DNA of 64,000 nucleotides from Azorinus chamasolen (lineage: Eukaryota; Mollusca; Bivalvia; Cardiida; Solecurtidae): positions 51,898,253-51,962,252 of the forward strand of contig OY755237.1 in the NCBI GenBank assembly GCA_963576725.1. The letters are read 5' to 3'. A program made the position numbers and the translations under genes. This document shows positions 57,588 through 64,000 of the stretch, in pieces. Every line of letters begins with the position of its first letter. Position 1 is the stretch's first letter. The notes under the pieces were generated by a model. It was not told where the DNA came from. It searched no databases and saw only the letters and a program-made list of their open reading frames with translations.

Positions 57588-57831
57588 CTTTATGTTAGTG
57601 AACCACATCCAGTTTTCATGTATGGTTGCCATGTAGTTGGCATGGATATATCCTGCCGCTACCATAGCAATGATGCCAACGGTCACATTCAGGACCACAA
57701 CAATTCCACTGTAACTCTTCTCCACATTGGTAGGTTTTGATTCTGTTCTCTTAGGAGTGTCTTTCCTTCTGGAAGAGTCATCTTTTCTGTGTGAGATTGA
57801 CTTCCTTGAGCGAATATCTGGCATTTTCATA
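57588..57831 (-). CDS. DPY19L3: DPY19L3-like C-mannosyltransferase, alternative N-terminal exon A
   Basis: Coding part is 57830 down to 57588 (81 codons, ATG at 57830). It encodes a Lys/Arg/Ser-rich cytosolic tail (residues 1-40), one hydrophobic membrane segment (about 42-62) and the ending TIHENWMWFTNIK. The donor AAG|GTAAGA follows in phase 0. A long poly-T tract and CAG (57832-57834) stand just before the ATG, so this exon has a good acceptor and a 5' exon should lie further right. DPY19 proteins are multispanning ER enzymes that transfer mannose from dolichol-phosphate-mannose to tryptophan in thrombospondin-type repeats. The HEN-x-WF-x-NIK ending followed by EVEREISFRTE (exon 2) is typical of the DPY19L3 branch. 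The exon is homologous to exon B at 44.9 kb and joins exon 2 in the same phase, so the two look like alternative first coding exons. Family call is strong; the exact paralogue is inferred. Confidence 0.82.
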
Positions 57832-58680
57832 CTGAAAAAAAAAAAAAATTCAACTATTCACCCTTTTCCCTCATATAAACATCTTTTCACACCTTTGCAA
57901 ACAGAGTAGACTCTAAGACTCAGATCAGACAGCTCCTATCCCCATTCTATAATGATATTAAAATAGATCTAGATTACCCCAAAACTTCAGAGTACATAAC
58001 ATGCAATTATAAAAATTCCGCTAATACATATTCATGATGTCATTATTTTTTTCACCAACATTCCACAGGGAAAGGGTTAAGATAGGAGCCTTCTGATCTG
58101 GGTCTATGTTTGCAAAGGTGAAAAAAGGCTGCGATGCTGTCTAGGGAATAAAGGATTAATCCTTTCCCTGTTCTATACCTACTGAATATTCATGGACAAA
58201 ACAGTGATAATGAAATATGAAAAGTGGAACATTGTAGCCATTTCAGAAACAGATCTATCAAATTCTATTAGAAAAACAGAGCAGACCTTGATCAGGTGGC
58301 TCCTATAGGAGCGGTCTGTTTAGGGTTTACTCTGTTTGCAGATGCTTGAAAAGGCATTCATATGAAGGAAAGGGTTAATAAAGCCTAGTTTCCCTAAATT
58401 TGGACATAATCAAATGAAGTCGACCCAAAGCTGAGAGCTGTTGAAGGAGACACTGATTTGGTTCTGCACCACATGTATCCTAGATTGTTTACCTTAGGTT
58501 AAACTGACATAAACATTCTCATAGAAATACCCCATGTAACCCCATTCTGTCATGAATTTTTATGTAAAATATAATGACATGAGGAATATTAATTAGCTGA
58601 ATTTTCATAATGGTCTGATCTGGGTCTCCCTGTTTGCAAATACATGAAAAGGTGTTTATATGAAGGAAAGGGGGGTTATG
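57832..58680. mobile_element. M2 copies upstream of exon A
   Basis: A 15-base A-run (poly-T on the gene strand) at 57835-57849. Then M2 about 57862-58080, 58155-58378 (the variant also hit by DIRS) and 58540-58670, with a 'ctaaatttggacataa' remnant near 58395. Confidence 0.65.
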
Positions 58681-58749
58681 CTAAAATTTTATGGAAATTT
58701 TTGACTAGGGTAAAAACTGTATGGCCATATTTATAAGTATATGATTGTA

Positions 58750-58940
58750 TTTAACCCATTACCTCATAGAATATTTTTAGATCCAACCTCTTTGAATAAA
58801 TCTACCGAAAAGGAGCATTAACTAGAGAAAAGGAAAATGTTTGAATTTTTTAGTTCTGAAACCACTGTGATAAATAGGAGCAAATGCTCTATTTATCACA
58901 ATGGTTTCAAAAAAGGCGTATTTATAGAGTAAAGGGTTAA
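58750..58940. mobile_element. MITE family M1, shortened
   Basis: 'ttaacccattacctcataga' to 'tttatagagtaaagggttaa'; the palindrome centre has lost one arm ('gataaataggagcaaatgct'). Confidence 0.75.
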
Positions 58941-59190
58941 TAAGCAAACAAAGTAGACCCTGAGCAAACCCCGATCTGAACTACAGGAGCCATCTAATCT
59001 GGGTTAACTCAGTTTGCAGTGGCATTAAAAGCTGTATCATTGATGTACTTGGGTTAAATTGGATAAAACGTGTGAAATTTAAGTATTAATTTAAGTACAT
59101 GTACTGCGAATTCTTTGCATGCATTAGTTTGGATACAGATCAGAATAAGATGGCAAGCAGTTTTTGTACTGCAGTAACTCATCAGCTACT
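58941..59190. other. M2 hairpin remnant, otherwise plain
   Basis: 'agcaaacaaagtagaccctg' and 'atctgggttaactcagtttg' near 58945-59020. Confidence 0.45.
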
Positions 59191-59520
59191 AAACAAAGTA
59201 CAATGGTCTGTCATATGTTTTATTATTAAACAAAGTACAATGGTCTGTCATATGTTTTATTATTAAACAAAGTACAATGGTCTGTCATATGTTTTATTAT
59301 TAAACAAAGTACAATGGTATGTCATATGTTTTATTATTAAACAAAGTACAATGGTCTGTCATATGTTTTATTATTAAACAAAGTACAATGGTCTGTCATA
59401 TGTTTTATTATTAAACAAAGTACAATGGTCTGTCATATGTTTTATTATTAAACAAAGTACAATGGTCTGTCATATGTTTTATTATTAAACAAAGTACAAT
59501 GGTCTGTCATATGTTTTAAT
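59191..59520. repeat. 37-bp tandem array, 9 copies
   Basis: Unit 'aaacaaagtacaatggtctg' + 'tcatatgttttattatt' starts at 59191, 59228, 59265, 59302 and so on to 59487; one base difference in the fourth copy. Confidence 0.95.
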
Positions 59521-60430
59521 AGTAGAGTCAACTCAGTATGAAAAGCCTAAAATTGAAAAGAGAAGAACATCTACTTCAAAAAGATAATGACAATCTAGGG
59601 AGCATAAAGTAACATGAATCTATTCTTTAACCCTTTACTCCATGAATATTCATATTAGAAATTATGACATCATAAATATTGATAAGGTTAATATTTAAAT
59701 GACATATTAACCCTTTCCTTCATATAAATGCCTTTTCACACATTTGCAAACAGAGTAGACCCAGATCAGATGGCTCCTGTAGGAGCCGTCTGATCAGAGT
59801 CTGCTCTGTTTGCTAATAAAATTTGCAAAAGCGTAGAAAGGCATGTTTAAGTATTGTCAATTTAGTAAGAAAGGATTAAATTGGTGAGAGAATTTTTAAT
59901 GACATATATTGTGGACAATTATTAGAGGGCTTCTCTAGACTTAGCTTTCTGATCTGGGTCTACTCAGTTTGCAAATGACAGTACATGTATACTCATTTCC
60001 AACATTTAATCTATCACTGTCAACTGCTCATTTTAAGTATATAAGAATCATTATTGTTTTTTAAGACAGGTGGAAGCTTAATAAATTCACTACATTAAGC
60101 TGCCACCTGCCTAAAATGTCATCAACTATATTAGTTAGCAAAAGGGTATAAGAATGATGATTCTCCGGAAGCAACTCTTTGCATGCTAGCAGCAGATTCT
60201 CCCGCCATTTATGGCCTATGTAAACAGTTTGGAACTAGATCAGTCCCATAAAACATGGGTCCTGATCTGAGCCCATACTGTTTGTCACTTAACCCTCCCC
60301 CTGTTCTATATTTAGTCCAAATTTCAATACCTACTCATTGTCAGAATAGTTATTACAAGTAATGGGAGCATTGAAAGCAATGCCATAATTGCCTACCGGA
60401 TGAATTTTAATTCCAAATGCTGTAATTCCT
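59521..60430. mobile_element. M2 copies, M4 core and M3 copy
   Basis: M2 start about 59630-59690, M2 about 59706-59880, M4 core 60060-60120 ('caggtggaagcttaat' / 'cattaagctgccacctg'), M3 about 60170-60290, M2 start about 60293-60350. Confidence 0.6.
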
Positions 60431-60540
60431 TGAAAAATCAATGTAGCGTAACAAAATTCAAACCTGATCTGTAACTAATTATAATAAAGCTGCACATCAA
60501 ATATAATGTCAATATCTGCTAGGTGTAACCGAGTGTTCTT

Positions 60541-60660
60541 ATAAAGAAACATACCCGCTCAGACCCGGGATCGTACCTGAGTCACCAGGTTCGCAGTAAT
60601 GCACTCTACGACATCACAATAAAAGCGCGCTTGTACAGCAAGGCCTTACAAGTAATGATA
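60541..60660 (-). mobile_element. Possible tRNA-derived SINE remnant
   Basis: On the minus strand: 'gtcgtagagtgcattactgc' then 'ggtgactcaggtacgatccc', with GGTACGATCCC resembling a Pol III B-box. No clear tail or target duplication. Confidence 0.35.
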
Positions 60661-60948
60661 AACACACACACTGTGACATAGGGTTTAGAAAAAAAAAATC
60701 GGAAAACCTAAAATTTTCAGAAAATTTCTGTAAATCCATAAAAAATCAATTATCTATAACTCAATATAATAAAGCTAAATACCAAATAATACTTCAATAT
60801 CTGCTAGGGTTTAGAAAAAAATCCGGAAAACCTAAAAATTTCCGCGTGAAAAGGCAATGTAAAAAATTCATACTTTATCTGTATATAACTCATAAAAATA
60901 AAGCTAAATACCAAATATCACATCAATATCTGCTAGGGTTTAGAATAA

Positions 60949-61618
60949 CAAAAGGGCCATGATGGCCCTGATATATCGCTCACCAGAAAATCAGGAGAAG
61001 ATTTAAGAAGTTTTCACTAAATGTTTCTATAGAAAACTGGTCACCCCTGGGGCGAGGCCAATTTTGACCCCAGGGACATAACTTATATAAGTTTTGTAGA
61101 GGACCTGAACATGATGCTATGTGCAAATATGAAAGCTGAGAACCTGCCAGTTTCAGAGGAGAAGATTTTCAAAGTTTTCACTATATGTTTCTATAGAAAA
61201 CTGGTCACCCCTGTGGCAGCCGCTGGGGCCAATTTTGACCCCATGGACATAATTTATATAATTTTTGTATAGAACCTACAGATGATGCTACGTGCCAAAG
61301 ATGAAAGCTTAGAACCCTGTAGATTCATAGGAGAAGATTTTCGAAGATTTCACTATATGTTTCCATTGAAAACTGGCCAGCCCTGGGGTGGGGCCAATTT
61401 TAACACCAGGGGCATAATTTAAAAAAGAAAATTGTAGAGGACCTGAAGATGATGCTATATGCCAAATATGTAAGCTGAGAACCTTCCAGCTTCAGGAGAA
61501 AGTTTTCACTAAATGTTCCTATAGACAGACGACTCACACCGCACGCCGACGTACGACGGAATCAGGAGATCATGCACAAAAGCTCACTATGAGCATTTTG
61601 TGCTCTGGTGAGCTAAAA
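60949..61618 (+). mobile_element. Tandem-array element CAAAAG...GCTAAAA, nested
   Basis: CAAAAGGGCCATGATGGCCC start, about four units, CGAC-rich stretch, hairpin GAGCATTTTGTGCTC, GGTGAGCTAAAA end. The host repeat resumes at 'aaccggaaac', so the insertion point is again an A-run (intact form TTTAGAAAAAAATCCGG) without a visible duplication. Confidence 0.78.
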
Positions 61619-61885
61619 AACCGGAAACTTAGGAAATTTCTTGGAAAATTTCAAGTCCAACAGCTGTAATTCAGTGAAAAATCAATGTAGCATAACAAAT
61701 TTCAATCTTGATCTGTAACTCATTATAATAAAGCTAGCCTAGATACCAAATATAACTTCAATATCTGCTAGAGTCCAGGAAAAACCTCCGGAAAAGTTAA
61801 ATTTTCTGGTTAATTTCTAAGTCCCATGAAAAATCAATGTAGCGTAACAAAATTTAAACTGGATCTGTAACTCATTATATATTAA

Positions 61886-62316
61886 AAACGGTTTTGTCGC
61901 TATACATGTATAGCATGCAAAGCGTTAATGAATAGATCACATGAGGGGCATATGGCTTTATATGTAAATGCCCCATTTACTCTTTGCATATGAGGTAACT
62001 GTCTGTCTGCAAATTTTGTAATTGGCTACCAAAACAAAATGCCCACATTGGTTATTTTAGACACCAATAATCAGAATGTCAAACAAAGACCCTCATTGGA
62101 TCTAACTTTCATTGGCAATCACAAATTCATCAGCAGCGTGCAGAGTAAATATTTACATATTCTACGGTTGATTAGATTGCTCCATAGCAATGATTTATTT
62201 ACTCTATGAATACACTTTTCTAAGTCTTTGTAGGAGCTGTCTGATCAGGGTCTGCCCTGTTTGCTTATGAAATAAAATAAATCTGATATTATACATAAAT
62301 ACTTAAACTGCTCTGA
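61886..62316. other. M3-like tail, M2 fragment and 5' flank of the Penelope-like gene
   Basis: 'atagcatgcaaagcgttaat' at about 61910. M2 hairpin half 'gtaggagctgtctgatcagg' at 62230-62270. After about 62285 the sequence changes to the retroelement. Confidence 0.45.
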
Positions 62317-64000
62317 TCTAATATTTCGACCACTAAGGGCCTTTGTCAAAGATTATCAAAGATTAAGAATGACATAGTCAATAGTTTGAAAAAGAATAGT
62401 CAGCTAAATATATCGAAAGATGAGAAAGAGGCTTTTTATGAACTTTTGCACAATGAAAACATAGTGATCAGACCTGCAGACAAGGGTTCAGGTATAGTTG
62501 TTTTAGATAAGGAAGTATACATAGAGTCCATGAAAAAAGAGGTTTTAACGAGTGATTCGTATGAGGCAACTAATAGTGACCGAACTGAAATAAGCCTGAA
62601 AGAAGTGAAAAAGCTAGTAAACAAAATGTTTAGGGAAGGTGCCATATCAAAAGAAATGAAACAGTATCTTATCCCAAAGTACTCCAGACCAGGTAAATTG
62701 AAAGGGAACCCTAAAATCCACAAACCAACTGCTCCTTTTAGAACAATAGTTAGTGGCATGGGTACTGCCACTGAGAGGTTAGCTGAAGTTGCTGAGCATG
62801 AACTTAGTGAATTTGTTGAAACTTCACCCAGCTACATCAGGGATACAACTGATTTTATTAACAAATTAAAACAGATTAATGAACCACTTTCAGAAAATTG
62901 CATTTTGTTCTGTTTTGACGTAGCAAAGTTGTACCCATCAGTCCCAAAGAAAGAGGGACTAGATGCATGTATGGAAGGCCTTGCAAACAGAAGTGATCCA
63001 TTGATTGATACAGAAAATGTTCTTAAGATGATTCAAACAGTTTTAGACAACAACACATTTTCTTTTGGAGATAGCACTTTCATACAAAAAGATGGGGTGG
63101 CAATTGGTTCAAAATTAGGAAAGAATTTTGCTTGTTCATATATGAGGAAATGGGATGAAGAATTGATGTCACACAAAAAAGTGCCAATGTTTTACAAGAG
63201 ATTCATTGATGATGGTTTCGGGATCTGGGATGGTACAGTTCAAGAACTGGAAGATTTTGCGAAACATGCAAACAGTATTCACCCGAATATTAGTATAGAG
63301 CTTAGATATGGTTTGGATCAGATAGAATTTCTGGATACTCTAGTCAAAATAGACAATGGTCATATATACACAGATCTTTATGTAAAACCAACAGACAAAC
63401 AGCTGTACCTTAATAATTCTTCCTGCCATCCTCCTAGTACAAAAAGGAGCATAGCATATGGTTTGGGACTAAGAATTAAGCGTATATGTGAAAGAGAATC
63501 GGACTATATTAGAGAAAGAAATAAACTCAAGGGTCAGTTAAGGAAGAGAGGATATAGTGGTAGGATGATAGAAAATCAGTTGGTAAGGGTGGATAAACTT
63601 GACAGATCTGCCACATTAGTAAAGAAACAAACAGTTAGATCTAACAGGAAAATGAATAGGGTCCCTTTAGTTTTGACGTATTCAAATCTGCTACCGAATA
63701 TACATTACATTGTAAACAAACATTCAAAAGTTTTGCATCAATCAGACCGGCTTAAAGAAGTATTCCAACAACTGCCAATCGTAGCATTCAGGCGTGATAA
63801 AAATCTATGTGACACACTGGTGCATTCAAAAACTAACAGGATTGTTAGACCAAGCAATACAGTCTGTTCTCAGGGTTGTGCTACTTGCAGTATTCTTGAA
63901 ATGTCAAGTATAAGTGACACAAATAGGCAATCAGTTTACAATGTGTCAACTAATATTAACTGTAGAGAAAGAAATGTAGTATATGCAATTAAATGCAGTA
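62317..64000 (+). CDS. Penelope-like element reverse transcriptase, 5' truncated, runs off the window
   Basis: One frame, open from 62317 (after TGA at 62314-62316) to the end, at least 561 codons with no stop. The first ATG is at 62530, inside the conserved domain, so the element has lost its 5' part. Visible motifs in order: RPADKGSGIVVLDKEVYI, PKIHKPTAPFRTIVSG, FCFDVAKLYPSVP (first catalytic Asp), GVAIGSKLGKNFACSYM, YKRFIDDGFGIW (catalytic FIDD, about 63202-63213), FLDTLVK, YVKPTDKQLYLNNSSCHPP. The end has CSQGCATC and NVVYAIKC, the Cys motif and first strand that lead into the GIY-YIG endonuclease of Penelope-like elements; that domain should start just beyond 64000. RT plus GIY-YIG allow target-primed insertion. 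The only frame noted on the other strand (62436-62771) is a shadow. Confidence 0.9.

Larger units (their letters stand above)
60431..61885. repeat. Tandem repeat with AATCAATGTAGCGTAACAAA units, interrupted twice
   Basis: About five diverged units with 'gatctgtaactcattataat', 'aaagctaaataccaaatat' and 'caatatctgctagggttta', at about 60430, 60720, 60840, 61650 and 61830. The second half carries 'cggaaaacctaaaatttcc'. Interrupted by a tRNA-like piece (60541-60660) and by the element 60949-61618. Confidence 0.75.

Overview
The window is invertebrate nuclear DNA, almost certainly from a bivalve mollusc (heterodont, Mya/Dreissena/Mercenaria type). The reasons are the AT-rich composition, split exons with GT/AG borders, and dense repeats typical of bivalve genomes: ~155-bp arrays of the 'gggccataatttatataactttt' kind, runs of 'gacggacggacag', foldback elements with 'gcaaacagagcagaccctgatc', a DIRS retrotransposon and a Penelope-like RT. 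The species cannot be fixed from sequence alone. Only one host gene is recognisable.

Host gene. On the minus strand lie four exons of a DPY19-like (best DPY19L3-like) C-mannosyltransferase. Two alternative N-terminal coding exons (57588-57831 and 44876-45109) each encode a basic tail, one membrane segment and a HEN..WFTNIK ending. Exon 2 is at 14249-14339 and exon 3 at 4442-4563; the rest lies beyond position 1. Reading phases match exactly across the exons. Nearly everything between 4.5 and 57.6 kb is therefore intron filled with mobile DNA.

Layout. 1-2330: bivalve repeats and a ~155-bp array. 2387-6250: foldback (MITE) families M1-M4 around exon 3 and a 41-bp array. 6639-9313: an element with a second element nested in it. 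10-13.3 kb: further repeats. 13.5-14.3 kb: CRE-like sites, a foldback and exon 2. 16.4-19.2 kb: a SINE, a hAT MITE, a long hairpin and a 30-bp array. 20.9-22.1 kb: a tandem family carrying nuclear-receptor-like sites and a foldback with telomere-like repeats. 22-27 kb: MITEs. 27103-32979: five apparently identical 1171-bp units. 34112-39224: a structurally complete DIRS element. 41-43 kb: a ~155-bp array with a small retro-insert. 44.2-45.1 kb: a SINE and exon B. 48937-52302: a TIR element carrying a broken transposase-like gene, itself invaded by a PIF/Harbinger remnant. 53.3-54.2 kb: a bivalve repeat. 55-60 kb: MITEs and exon A. 60.4-61.9 kb: tandem repeats with a nested element. 62317 to the end: the RT of a Penelope-like element that runs off the window.

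Family names M1-M4 are mine. M1, M2 and M3 are bounded by TTAA; M1 and M2 share the terminal sequence CCCTTTCCYTCAT; M3 ends in CTCTTTGCAYGCTA; M4 ends in CAGTAAAACCCCTCTAAA with TA flanks. All claims rest on reading the sequence; no database search was possible.
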